Source of the DNA: Leucobacter sp042726155
GTDB taxonomy: Bacteria > Actinomycetota > Actinomycetes > Actinomycetales > Microbacteriaceae
Length of the DNA stretch: 64,000 nucleotides
Direction: 5' to 3'
NCBI RefSeq assembly: GCF_042726155.1
Contig: NZ_JBHXHV010000004.1
Coordinates: forward strand, 186,001-250,000
This document shows, one piece after another, positions 42,170-50,559 of this stretch. Below the pieces are notes generated by a model. That model was given only the letters and a program-made list of their open reading frames with translations, was not told where the DNA came from and searched no databases. Every line of letters begins with the position of its first letter. The stretch's first letter is position 1. The translations under genes were made by a program, and so were the position numbers.

Positions 42170-43038
42170 ACGAGGCTCCTCGTTTCGCGGGGATCGAGTC
42201 GGTCCCGCAGTGTGTCTCCGATGAGATTGATGGCCAGGATTGCGAGCACGAGCACGACAGCCGGCGCGAAGAGAAGCCAGGGTGCCTGAACCATGTAACT
42301 CGCGCCCTCCTGGATGAGTAGCCCGAGCGATGACTGTGGCAGCTGCACCCCGTAGCCAAGGAAGCTCAGGCCACCCTCGACCAGGATTCCGACTGACAGT
42401 GCGTACGTGCCTTGCACCGCGATCGTGCCGCTGATGTTCGGAAGCACGTGCCGGAACAGAATCACGGGGGCCGAGACGCCACTGATCTGCGCGGTCGTCA
42501 CGAAGTCACGCTTTGCGACCGCGAGCGACGCCGCGCTCACCATGCGGGTCATGAGTGGCACCGTGACGAGCACGATGCTCGCGAGGGCGGCAACCTGGCC
42601 CGGCCCGACGACGGCGGCGATGAGAATCGCGAGCACGATCGAGGGGAACGAGTAGAGCACATCTACAAAGCGCATCACGCCCTCGCGAGTCCATCCGCCG
42701 ACGTATCCTGCGATCATTCCGAGCAGGATGCTGATGGCCGCGGTGCACACAACGGCGATCGCAGAGAGCACCAGCGTGGTGCCGATGCCCTCAAGCAGCC
42801 TGGCAAGCACCGAACGCCCGAGCGCGTCCGTGCCGAGTAGATAGGCGCCTGACGGCGGGCTCAGCCTCGGACCGACGATCTTCGCCGGTTCACCCGCAAA
42901 CGGCACGATCGCCGCAATAATAGCGACCCCGACGATAACCGCCAGTGCGGCGATCGCAGCGATGAAGAGCGCGTCGGGGCGGGGGCGCGCGGAGGCCGGT
43001 CGCTTGCGGCGCACGAGCGGGAGGGAATACGTCGTCAT
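42166..43038 (-). CDS. Oligopeptide ABC transporter permease (DppC type, module A)
   Basis: A 290-residue membrane protein with about six spans. The conserved LLGTDALGRSVLARLL near residue 70 and the EAA loop KRDFVTTAQISGVSAPVILFRHVLPN are diagnostic. I start at ATG 43038 (MTTYSLPLVRRKRP), which overlaps the upstream permease stop by ATGA. A much longer frame upstream is only the shadow of the other permease. It pairs with the DppB-type permease. Confidence 0.92.
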   Translation of the reverse strand: MTTYSLPLVRRKRPASARPRPDALFIAAIAALAVIVGVAIIAAIVPFAGEPAKIVGPRLSPPSGAYLLGTDALGRSVLARLLEGIGTTLVLSAIAVVCTAAISILLGMIAGYVGGWTREGVMRFVDVLYSFPSIVLAILIAAVVGPGQVAALASIVLVTVPLMTRMVSAASLAVAKRDFVTTAQISGVSAPVILFRHVLPNISGTIAVQGTYALSVGILVEGGLSFLGYGVQLPQSSLGLLIQEGASYMVQAPWLLFAPAVVLVLAILAINLIGDTLRDRLDPRETRSLV

Positions 43039-44006
43039 GATCCTGCCTTCCCAGTGACGGCGACTCGGGGATCGAGCGCGCTCGTAATGAGGTCGAGCAC
43101 GAGGCTTACGACGATGAACACGGTCGCGGCGAACAGCACCGACGCCTGCACCACGGCGAAGTCGCGGCGGTCGAGCCCGGTCACCATGAAGGATCCGAGG
43201 CCCGGGATATTGAAGATGGTTTCCACGATCACCGCGCCGCCCAACAAGTACGCGGTGATCGTAGCGAGCAGCGTGAGGATGGGAATCCCCGCGTTGCGCA
43301 CAACATGGTGCCGCACGATGTGCCAGGGCGTTTCGCCTCGCGCCACGGCAGCTGCGATGTGCGGCTCGACGAGCACGTTCATCACCGCGTCGCGGGTGGT
43401 GCGCGCCGATGCCGCGACGCAGAATACAGAGAGCACGACCGCTGGCAGAATAAGCGCCTGAAAGGTTGGGAAGAATCCCGTGCCAATGCGCGAGAAGCCA
43501 CCGACCTGGATGCCGAGCGCGAGTCGCGAGAAGATGAAGACGACCACGCTGCCGAGCACGAACTCCGGCACACTGATCCCGAGACCGGAGACGAGGCGCC
43601 CTACGGCCCCGCCCTGCTTCGCTCCGGCGCGCACGCCCGTCCAGATACCGAGCGGAATTCCGATCACGACGGTAATGCACAGGGCCATCGCCGTAAGCAG
43701 CGCGGTCACGGGGATGCGCTTTCCGAGTTCATCGAGCACGGGGCTTTGCGTCACGAACGATGTGCCGAGATCACCGGTGAAGATCTGGCCGATCCACGCG
43801 AAGTATTGGAGCACTATGGGCTGATCCAAGCCGTAAGCTGACGCCAGCGCAGCGCGTTCCTCTGGGGACGCGAGGGGCCCGAGAATAATGTCTTCGTAGC
43901 TGCCCGGCATCAACCTGACCGCGGCGAAGATAAGGATCGATACTCCGAGCAGGGTGATGAGCGCACTCATCACCCGCCCGGCCGACCAGCGGAATGTCTG
44001 CAGCAT
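43035..44006 (-). CDS. Oligopeptide ABC transporter permease (DppB type, module A)
   Basis: A 323-residue membrane protein with six spans. RLMPGSYEDIILGPLASPEE near residue 32 is the usual DppB N-terminal loop, and the EAA loop EPHIAAAVARGETPWHIVRHHVVRNA follows the family pattern. It lies 21 bases downstream of the binding-protein gene and overlaps the DppC gene, so the module is one transcript. Confidence 0.92.
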   Translation of the reverse strand: MLQTFRWSAGRVMSALITLLGVSILIFAAVRLMPGSYEDIILGPLASPEERAALASAYGLDQPIVLQYFAWIGQIFTGDLGTSFVTQSPVLDELGKRIPVTALLTAMALCITVVIGIPLGIWTGVRAGAKQGGAVGRLVSGLGISVPEFVLGSVVVFIFSRLALGIQVGGFSRIGTGFFPTFQALILPAVVLSVFCVAASARTTRDAVMNVLVEPHIAAAVARGETPWHIVRHHVVRNAGIPILTLLATITAYLLGGAVIVETIFNIPGLGSFMVTGLDRRDFAVVQASVLFAATVFIVVSLVLDLITSALDPRVAVTGKAGS

Positions 44007-44027
44007 GTTCGCCTCGCGCCTCTCGCG

Positions 44028-45680
44028 CTACTTGCTTGCGTTGCCGGGCAGGCGGTAGTCGGTGATGTTGCGGAGGATGTCGCCGTACCCCTCGTTGCTC
44101 TGGATCGTGGGGCTGACGGCCGCCGAGTCATACCCGATGATCGACGGACGGTGCACGAGTGGCACGATCTCCGAGTATTTGTCGGCGGAGGCGCAGAGGT
44201 CTGTGAGCACCGCGGCGCGGTCATCGGGATCCGTGACGCTCGCCCCCTCAGCGATGAGCGTGTTCAAATCCTCATGAACTCCTGTGAAGCCGACGTTGAA
44301 TCCCGCCTGCTCAGGATTCCACCACTTCGTGACCATCGACGGGTCGACGTACCCAGCGAACCAACCGAGCGACAGGTCGAAGTCGCCGGGCTGTGCAGTG
44401 AAGACTCGAGCGTTGTAGGTGGCGGTGTCGAACTGCTCGATGTTCACCGTGACGCCGATCTCGGCGAGCTGCTGCTGTACGAGCTGGGCGATCTGCCCCA
44501 TGACGGGTTCCGAGGTATAGACGACCATGTCGAGCGCTGTGTCGCCCGCGCCCGACTCCTCGATTATCTTCTTCGCGTCATCGATCGTCGCCTTTTCGGA
44601 GGGCAGATCGTCAACCGCGCAGGCCCCCGGGAGGTTCGATGGCGTCACGCCCGTGGGAGCGGTCTCCCCAGCGAATACGATATCTGCGATCGCCTGGCGG
44701 TCGATTGCCGTGTTGATGGCGAATCGGACGTCCTGGTCTTCCAGCGGCGATCCTGGGACCTGCGAGTTCACGTTGACGTAATAAAAGTCGCTCTGCGTCT
44801 GGTTGACGACGGCGGCATTCGAAGCGTCGGCGAGCTGCGTCAGCGCGTCGATGCTGCCAAAGTTTGCGAGCCCCGCGCTGCCCTCGCGGAGCGCGGCCTG
44901 ACGCGTCGATTCCTGATCTACAATCTGCAGCTCAAGGGTCTGCACTGCCAGGTCGTCACCGCCACGCCACTTGGGGTTGGCGGTGAAACTCCACGATTCG
45001 TCCTGGCGATGCGCGTCGACGAGATAGGGTCCCGTCCCGAGCATCGTGGTGGCGAGGTCGACGCTCCCGTCGTTCACTTCTTGCATCGGCAGAATCGCGG
45101 CGGGTGTATTCGCCAGTGCGGAAAGGAAAGGCGCATACGGGCTGGTGAGCTTGACTGTCACCTCGTCGTCGCCGGTTGCCTGAATCGATTCGACCGGGCC
45201 CATCTGCCCCGACCAGACGCTCATGCTGTCGACCTGGCGCTGCAGGCTGCCTACGACATCGTTCGCGGTCACGGCGCGTCCATTAGAGAACGTCGCCTTG
45301 GTGTCGATCGTGAAGACGTACGTCGTGTCGTTCGGCTGCTCCCACGATGTGGCAAGCTCCGGATGAATTTCGAAGTTCTCGTCGGTCGTGACCAGCGTTT
45401 CGTAGACGAGGCCCATGATGCTCCAGGAGCGCGCCGTCTGGGCGGTCGCCGGATCGAGTCCATCAGCCTCACTCGTGTCGTAGTCGAGCTGCACCGTAAG
45501 GGTCCCCTGCCCGTCGAGCGCGTCGTCTGCAACGGCTAAGTATCCTGGCGCTGCTTCCTCCTGAGGTGCCGCGCCCGTGCCCCCGGGGGACGCTGCGCAT
45601 GAGCTGAGCACGCAAGCGAGTCCGAGTGCGAGTGCGGCGCCGGATGCGCCCCTGGCGCGGGTTCTTGAGAGTTTCAACAC
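44028..45680 (-). CDS. Oligopeptide ABC transporter substrate-binding lipoprotein (module A)
   Basis: A 550-residue SBP_bac_5 protein. The signal peptide ends in a lipobox VLSSCAAS (Cys 28), so it is anchored outside the cytoplasmic membrane. The family signature YVFTIDTKATFSNGRAVTANDV is near residue 120. The GTG start at 45680 has AAGGAG nine bases upstream. It heads the module A operon, and the 211-base spacer to the divergent lacI gene carries operator-like palindromes. The ligand is probably an oligopeptide or other amide oligomer, but sequence does not say which. Confidence 0.92.
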   Translation of the reverse strand: MLKLSRTRARGASGAALALGLACVLSSCAASPGGTGAAPQEEAAPGYLAVADDALDGQGTLTVQLDYDTSEADGLDPATAQTARSWSIMGLVYETLVTTDENFEIHPELATSWEQPNDTTYVFTIDTKATFSNGRAVTANDVVGSLQRQVDSMSVWSGQMGPVESIQATGDDEVTVKLTSPYAPFLSALANTPAAILPMQEVNDGSVDLATTMLGTGPYLVDAHRQDESWSFTANPKWRGGDDLAVQTLELQIVDQESTRQAALREGSAGLANFGSIDALTQLADASNAAVVNQTQSDFYYVNVNSQVPGSPLEDQDVRFAINTAIDRQAIADIVFAGETAPTGVTPSNLPGACAVDDLPSEKATIDDAKKIIEESGAGDTALDMVVYTSEPVMGQIAQLVQQQLAEIGVTVNIEQFDTATYNARVFTAQPGDFDLSLGWFAGYVDPSMVTKWWNPEQAGFNVGFTGVHEDLNTLIAEGASVTDPDDRAAVLTDLCASADKYSEIVPLVHRPSIIGYDSAAVSPTIQSNEGYGDILRNITDYRLPGNASK

Positions 45681-45782
45681 CGTACTGACTCCTTCGACAA
45701 CTGAGGTGTGTCGGGCCGCTGCGTTACGGATCCCGCGGGCGCTGCGCGTCGGTGCAGAGCGTCCTGAGTTTTTAAGGTAGTG

Positions 45783-45848
45783 GCATAAATCGTTTTATGC
45801 ATTGTCGAAACCAAAATTTCATCAAACGATGCATGTATCGATTTATGC
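45783..45848. promoter_or_regulatory. LacI-type operators between module A and its lacI gene
   Basis: GCATAAATCGTTTTATGC (45783-45800) is a palindrome with 7-base arms around TCGT. A related site GCATGTATCGATTTATGC is at 45831-45848. A weaker one at 45819-45836 matches 13 of 18 positions. All fit one motif, GCATAAAACGATTTATGC. The sites lie about 45-110 bases upstream of the lacI start, where they could control both directions. Confidence 0.75.
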
Positions 45849-45891
45849 GTCGCTTCCGCGGTAGTGTCGATGAGAGAACCGAGGAGGAGCC

Positions 45892-46911
45892 GTGGTCGCT
45901 CACCGCAATGTCACGATTAAAGATGTCGCCGCTCGCGCCGGTGTCTCGATCACGGCCGTCTCGCACGCGCTCAACAACAAGGGGACGCTCGCCGAAGACA
46001 CCCGCGTGCGGATCCGCGAGATCGCGACCGCCATGGGCTACCAGGCGGATGCACTCGCGCGAGGGCTGCGCCGCTCACAGATCGGCGTGATCGGCATTGT
46101 GCTCCGCCCGCTTGACGCGCTCGCGGACTATAGCCCACCCGGCGTCGACTACTTCCTGAGATTCGCTGGCGCAGCAGCCGTCAGCGCACTCGACCACGGG
46201 CTCAGTCTCATGCAGGTCGCCGACCTCGTAAAGGGTCCGGTGACGCCGCTCGCATTCTCCCTAGACGGTTACGTCGTCACCGACCCCGTGCGCAACGACC
46301 CCGTCGTGGAACTCTTGGAAAGCCGCTCAATCCCCTACGTCACCCTGGGCCGGGACCTGGGCAAACCGGAGGCAGCGAACTGGGTAGCGTCCGCCGACGC
46401 TGCAGCGACGCGCAGCGCACTCGATCACCTCGCCGGTGAGGGCGCGCGCAGCATCGCCTTTGTTGGCGGCACCGATGACAACTCGTGGAACGCAGATGGC
46501 GAAGCGACGTATCTCGCCTGGTGCGCCGAGCGGCACACCGCACCGCGTCTCCTGCGTAGCCCCGAGGGGCTCGGCGAAGCAGGCGGGCGCGATCTCGTTC
46601 CCGCCCTGCTCGAGGGAGGCGTACCTGACGCGATTTACTCACTGACGGGGCGCCACGCCGCGGGCATCCAGGAGGCCATGCGCGAGCGCGGGCTGGTCGC
46701 ACCGACGCACTACCTGCTCGCTTGCGGCACCGATGCAGCTCAGACGCGCACCGCCGAACCGCCGATCACCGCGATCGACCTGCGTCCCGAGGTACTCGCA
46801 CGGGAGACCGTAAGCCTCCTCGCGCAGATCACTCGGGGTGAGTCTCCGGCTGGCCGCCGACTCGTGCCGTCGGAGCTCATCGTGCGACGCTCATCCCAGC
46901 GCCCGACCTGA
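45892..46911 (+). CDS. LacI-family transcriptional regulator (module A)
   Basis: A 339-residue regulator. The helix-turn-helix and hinge helix read VTIKDVAARAGVSITAVSHALNNKG in the first 35 residues. The periplasmic-binding-like ligand domain follows, with GVDYFLRFAGAAAVSALDHG and LTGRHAAGIQEAMRERG. GTG 45892 has GAGGAGG upstream. It is a clear paralog of the module B regulator (shared GVDYFLR.AGAA and TGRHAAG). LacI regulators mostly sense sugars; linkage to peptide importers suggests an amide or amino-acid-derived ligand here. Confidence 0.93.
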   Translation: MVAHRNVTIKDVAARAGVSITAVSHALNNKGTLAEDTRVRIREIATAMGYQADALARGLRRSQIGVIGIVLRPLDALADYSPPGVDYFLRFAGAAAVSALDHGLSLMQVADLVKGPVTPLAFSLDGYVVTDPVRNDPVVELLESRSIPYVTLGRDLGKPEAANWVASADAAATRSALDHLAGEGARSIAFVGGTDDNSWNADGEATYLAWCAERHTAPRLLRSPEGLGEAGGRDLVPALLEGGVPDAIYSLTGRHAAGIQEAMRERGLVAPTHYLLACGTDAAQTRTAEPPITAIDLRPEVLARETVSLLAQITRGESPAGRRLVPSELIVRRSSQRPT

Positions 46912-46965
46912 GGCTCGAGCGCCGCGCGTCCGCGCGACGCCCTCACCGACATGGGCACAATGGCA

Positions 46966-47622
46966 TCAGCCGCGGTTGCCCTCGGGGCATGTCACGCCGA
47001 CCTCAGTCATGAGCGCTGCGACGTCGGGGTGACGCCGATCCCCGTCGATAAGATCGCGGCGTACCCGAGCGTGCACGTCAGCCGGCATGTCCTGGCTGAG
47101 CTTAAACATCGCCACTTCGCTCTCAATGTCGATGGTGAATGAGACGACACCCGCGAGAATCTTCTCGAAGACGTGCCGCGAGGCTGCAGGATCCCACGGC
47201 TCCGCGCGATCCGATTCGAGCTGCGCCACCGTGCGCTCCACGACGGCGAGGTTTTCTGAGGGCTCTGTGAGCACGGTCACGCGACCCGTCAGATGCACGG
47301 TTGCGTAGTCGAGGGTGGGCACGGCCGGGGTGAACTCGTAGCTGCTCGGTGAGACGTAGGCGTGCGACGACGCGAACACGAGCAGCACCTCTGGCTGTGC
47401 TGCGAAGTGCTGCCAATGCTCATTCGCGCGCCCGATGTGCCCCCAGAGGCGGGCGCCCACGAGCGTCTCCCCCGGTTCGACGCCGGGCGGGAACACGACC
47501 GGAGCATGGGTCGCCACCGGCGCTCCATTGGTTGACGTAGTGACGACGGCGAACGGATGATCCCGAACAAAGCGGGCGATCGCACGCCCCGACGGCGCGA
47601 CGTAGCTGGGGTAGGTATGCAT
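46966..47622 (-). CDS. PaiB-type FMN-binding protein
   Basis: A 218-residue protein starting MHTYPSYVAPSG, with FVRDHPFAVVTTS, ATHAPVVF, GHIGRANEHWQHF and AYVSPSSYE, the pattern of the PaiB/FMN_bind_2 family (FMN-binding split barrel). In Bacillus, PaiB is described as a negative regulator; many members may be reductases or oxidases. ATG 47622 has AAGGAG about nine bases upstream. It lies between modules A and B. An operator-like site matching those of module A is 74 bases upstream, so it may belong to the same regulon. Confidence 0.85.
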   Translation of the reverse strand: MHTYPSYVAPSGRAIARFVRDHPFAVVTTSTNGAPVATHAPVVFPPGVEPGETLVGARLWGHIGRANEHWQHFAAQPEVLLVFASSHAYVSPSSYEFTPAVPTLDYATVHLTGRVTVLTEPSENLAVVERTVAQLESDRAEPWDPAASRHVFEKILAGVVSFTIDIESEVAMFKLSQDMPADVHARVRRDLIDGDRRHPDVAALMTEVGVTCPEGNRG

Positions 47623-47695
47623 TCTGGCGACTCCTTGCACTGGGGGGGCGAGCTCGTCCCTGAGCGTGAAACACAATGTGCTCGTCAGCCTAGTA

Positions 47696-47713
47696 ACATA
47701 AAACGATTTATAC
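47696..47713. promoter_or_regulatory. Operator-like site upstream of the PaiB-type gene
   Basis: ACATAAAACGATTTATAC matches the module A lacI operator motif GCATAAAACGATTTATGC at 16 of 18 positions; the two differences fall symmetrically at the ends. It lies 74 bases upstream of the PaiB-type start codon. Confidence 0.7.
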
Positions 47714-47735
47714 TACCCGCGGCAGCCGACGCTGA

Positions 47736-47801
47736 GTGAGCGATTCGGCTTCGGTGAGACGCAGACCCACTCGTAGGTCTCACCGAAGCCGAATCGCTCA
47801 C
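47736..47801. repeat. Long intergenic palindrome
   Basis: A perfect 24-bp stem (47736-47759 with 47778-47801), beginning GTGAGCGATTCGGCTTCGG, closes an 18-base loop. It lies between the end of the module B operon and the PaiB-type gene, both on the minus strand, 33 bases beyond the C45 stop. It may be a terminator, although no T-tract follows. Eighteen bases of the arm also occur at the end of the module A C45 gene (38277-38294). Confidence 0.8.
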
Positions 47802-47834
47802 CGAACGCGCGCCGCACCGCGCAGGCCCCAGCCC

Positions 47835-48908
47835 CTACGCCACCAGCACCCGCCACGCATCGTCGCCGGCCGCCACCGCAGCGGGCGGCATGCCGTCGAA
47901 CACGCGCAACGTGCGCGCATCGGGATCGCTGACCACCGTCGCGAGAGTTGCCCAGCGGTCGCCGTACGACTTGGCGAGGTCGGCAACGCACGTCAGCGGC
48001 GGCTCGCCCGGCCCCGACAGCAGGAGCCGCACCATGTCGACGGCCGACAAGACCGGCGCAGCCGCGAGGCGCTCTCGGATGAGCGCGAGCCGCTCCGTCG
48101 AGTCGGGCTCGTAGATCTCTGACTTCTGCGAGCCCAGCGGTTCAGCGTGCTGAAAGTGATTGGTGCGCTGCACTGAGCCGTCTATTTCAGTGATCTCAAA
48201 CACACCGGCCGGGCTGATTTCCAGCGACACAGCCCGCGTTCCGTCGAGCATCGTGAATGATGACGACGACCCGATCGGCGCCGCCCGCACGAGCGCGACG
48301 GCCTCGTCGACCGATCGGCACTCCGAGAGCACGACGCTCGAAAGCAGGTGCATCGGCACCCCGTCAGGGCCGTCGGAGCGGTGGCCAAGGATGTTGAAGT
48401 GCAGCGCGAGACCCGCCTCGTTGACCCCGATCTTCGACAGGATTCCCTGCTCGGTCAGCCCGACGTAGCGCAGCCCTGGCCCGGCGACCGTCTGGGTGTG
48501 CCAGAACGGGTCGAGTTCGATGTGCCAGTCCCACGTCTGCACGCCGAGCCGGTGGCCCCCCAGCCCGGCGGTCACCGTCGAGCACTCACTCGCACCGTGC
48601 GTGCCGAGGGCGAGCAGCTCGGTGCGCGCGTTCAGCGCGATCACCCACGCGACGGGCACTCCGGCCCCCTCGGCGACGCCGGCAAGCTCCGCCAGCAGCG
48701 CGGGCCGCCACGCCTCGAGCGCGGCGCTCACCCGGGCCACCCCGTCGCGCTCGACCTCCTCGGTCACGCCCAGAATGCGAAACAGTTCGGCGTATTTCGC
48801 GTAGGCATCGGCGAGGCTCGCGCGCAGCGCGGTACCGCGGCTGAGGCCGAGCGCGTGGGCTGAGTCGCCCGCGACGTCGAGGTGGAGTCGTTCGGCGTGG
48901 GGTGTCAT
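47835..48908 (-). CDS. C45-family peptidase / acyltransferase-like Ntn hydrolase (module B)
   Basis: A 357-residue paralog of the module A C45 protein. NARTELLALG (about 93-102) precedes nucleophile Cys 109 in SECSTV, followed by TWDWHIELD, SKIGVNEAGLALHFNILG and RTNHFQ, in the same order as its paralog. It is shorter at the C-terminus than module A's enzyme. It ends the module B operon and overlaps the upstream ATPase gene (48905-48908). The position suggests it hydrolyses or deacylates what the importer brings in; no substrate is known. Confidence 0.85.
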   Translation of the reverse strand: MTPHAERLHLDVAGDSAHALGLSRGTALRASLADAYAKYAELFRILGVTEEVERDGVARVSAALEAWRPALLAELAGVAEGAGVPVAWVIALNARTELLALGTHGASECSTVTAGLGGHRLGVQTWDWHIELDPFWHTQTVAGPGLRYVGLTEQGILSKIGVNEAGLALHFNILGHRSDGPDGVPMHLLSSVVLSECRSVDEAVALVRAAPIGSSSSFTMLDGTRAVSLEISPAGVFEITEIDGSVQRTNHFQHAEPLGSQKSEIYEPDSTERLALIRERLAAAPVLSAVDMVRLLLSGPGEPPLTCVADLAKSYGDRWATLATVVSDPDARTLRVFDGMPPAAVAAGDDAWRVLVA

Positions 48909-49738
48909 GCGGTGGTGCTTTCTGTGAGGATGGCGCGCAGGCCGCGGCGTGGCTTCCAGCCGGGCCGCGGGGCTGACGCGATGAGCAGTCGGGTGTAAGC
49001 GTCTTGCGGGTCATCGAGAATCTCTGAGACCGTGCCACGCTCGATGATCCGGCCGGTGCGCATCACCACGACGTCGTCGGCGATATCGCGCACCACCGAG
49101 AGATCGTGCGTGATGAATAGGTACGAGAGCCCGTGTTCAGCGCGCAACCGCTTCAGAAGATCGAGCACCTGCGCCTGCACCGAGACATCGAGCGCCGAGA
49201 CTGCCTCGTCGAGCACGATGACCTGCGGTTCTGCGGCGAGCGCGCGGGCGATTGCGACGCGCTGCTTCTGTCCGCCAGAGAGCGCCGCGGGCTTGGCATC
49301 GGCGTGGCGCTCGGTGAGCCCGACTTCGGTGAACAGTTCGATGAGCCGGGCGCGTCTGCCAGCCCGATCAAGGTCGGGCCGGTGCGCACGCAGCATCTCA
49401 TCGATGGTGGCGGAGACGGGCAGCGAGCGGTTCAGCGATCCCTGCGGGTCTTGAAACACCATCTGCACGAGTTTCGCCCGTTCGCGCAGTGCGCGCCGCG
49501 CGGTCGTGGGCGAGACGTCGGTGCCGGCGATGCGCACGGTGCCAGAGTCTGCCGATTCAAGACCAACGATCACGCGCGCGAGCGTCGACTTGCCCGACCC
49601 TGACTCGCCGACGACTGCCAGACAGGTGCCGCTGCGCAGCACGCACGACACGTCATCAAGGGCGTGCACGCTGGCCTTGCGGCTGAGATGGAAGGTGCGA
49701 TCGAGGTGCTCGACCTCGATGATCGGTGTGGCACTCAC
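48905..49738 (-). CDS. Oligopeptide ABC transporter ATPase (DppF/OppF type, module B)
   Basis: A 277-residue nucleotide-binding protein. Walker A GESGSGKSTL, Q-loop MVFQDPQGSLNRSL, signature LSGGQKQRVA, Walker B VIVLDEAVSALD and His in ITHDLS are present. It overlaps both neighbouring genes by 4 bases (ATGA). It pairs with the DppD-type ATPase encoded upstream. The C-terminus (GWKPRRGLRAILTES) differs from the usual oligopeptide extension. Confidence 0.92.
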   Translation of the reverse strand: MSATPIIEVEHLDRTFHLSRKASVHALDDVSCVLRSGTCLAVVGESGSGKSTLARVIVGLESADSGTVRIAGTDVSPTTARRALRERAKLVQMVFQDPQGSLNRSLPVSATIDEMLRAHRPDLDRAGRRARLIELFTEVGLTERHADAKPAALSGGQKQRVAIARALAAEPQVIVLDEAVSALDVSVQAQVLDLLKRLRAEHGLSYLFITHDLSVVRDIADDVVVMRTGRIIERGTVSEILDDPQDAYTRLLIASAPRPGWKPRRGLRAILTESTTA

Positions 49739-50559
49739 GAGCGGTCCTCCGCATCAATAGCGGGCGCGTGCCCGGCCGGGTACAACTGCGGCCGCGCCGA
49801 CATCAGCGCGCGGGTGTATTCGGTTTGCGGCCGATCCCGAATCTGCTCCGGGGTGCCGATCTCGAGAATCTCGCCGTCCTTCATCACGGCCAGCCGGTCG
49901 CAGACAGCGGCCGCGAGGTCGAGATCGTGGGTGACGAAAATCATCGACAGCCCCCGCTCGCGACGCATTTCGTCGAGGATCGCGACAACCTCTGCCTGGG
50001 TCGTAACGTCGAGCGCGGTGGTCGGTTCGTCGGCGAGCAGCAGCTTCGGTTCGCCCGAGATCGCGCCAGCGATCACGACGCGCTGCAGCATGCCGCCCGA
50101 CAGTTGATGCGGGTATGACCGCAGCACGCGTTCGGTGTCGTCGATGCCGACCTGGCGCAGCAGATCCGCCGCCTTCAGGCGCGCATCAGCGGGCGACATG
50201 GACCGCGCATCGCTCATCCCCTCGATCAGGTAGCGACCGACCGCGAGCACCGGATTCAGCGCGCCGTGCGGGTTCTGCGCAATGAGCGCGAGGTCGTTCG
50301 CACGCACGCGCCGCAGCGCTTCGCCGCTCGCGGCCAACAGGTCGGTGCCGTCGATGGAGATTGCGCCGTCGACCCGCGCACCCGCCGGCTCAATGCCGAG
50401 AATGCACTTGAGGGTCATGGACTTGCCCGACCCCGACTCCCCCACGAGACCGAGCGATTCACCCTGCGCGAGCGCGAACGAATTGCCGTGAAGAATCTCG
50501 GTGTGTTCCCCCGAGTCGGGGTCGGTGACTGTGAGCTTGAGATCGGTGACCTGCAACAT
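49735..50559 (-). CDS. Oligopeptide ABC transporter ATPase (DppD/OppD type, module B)
   Basis: A 274-residue nucleotide-binding protein. Walker A GESGSGKSMT, Q-loop LIAQNPHGALNPVLAVG, signature LSGGMLQRVV, Walker B LLLADEPTTALD and His in VTHDLD are intact. I start at ATG 50559 (MLQVTDLKL), with AGGAAGGA upstream. A longer open frame running to 51387 is out of register with the permease gene and is not coding. The stop of the permease gene overlaps the start. Confidence 0.92.
   Translation of the reverse strand: MLQVTDLKLTVTDPDSGEHTEILHGNSFALAQGESLGLVGESGSGKSMTLKCILGIEPAGARVDGAISIDGTDLLAASGEALRRVRANDLALIAQNPHGALNPVLAVGRYLIEGMSDARSMSPADARLKAADLLRQVGIDDTERVLRSYPHQLSGGMLQRVVIAGAISGEPKLLLADEPTTALDVTTQAEVVAILDEMRRERGLSMIFVTHDLDLAAAVCDRLAVMKDGEILEIGTPEQIRDRPQTEYTRALMSARPQLYPAGHAPAIDAEDRS

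Noticed and set aside
42166..43680. 504-residue version of the module A DppC permease
   Set aside because: The first two hundred residues are a shadow of the DppB gene; ATG 43038 overlaps its stop in the usual ATGA manner.
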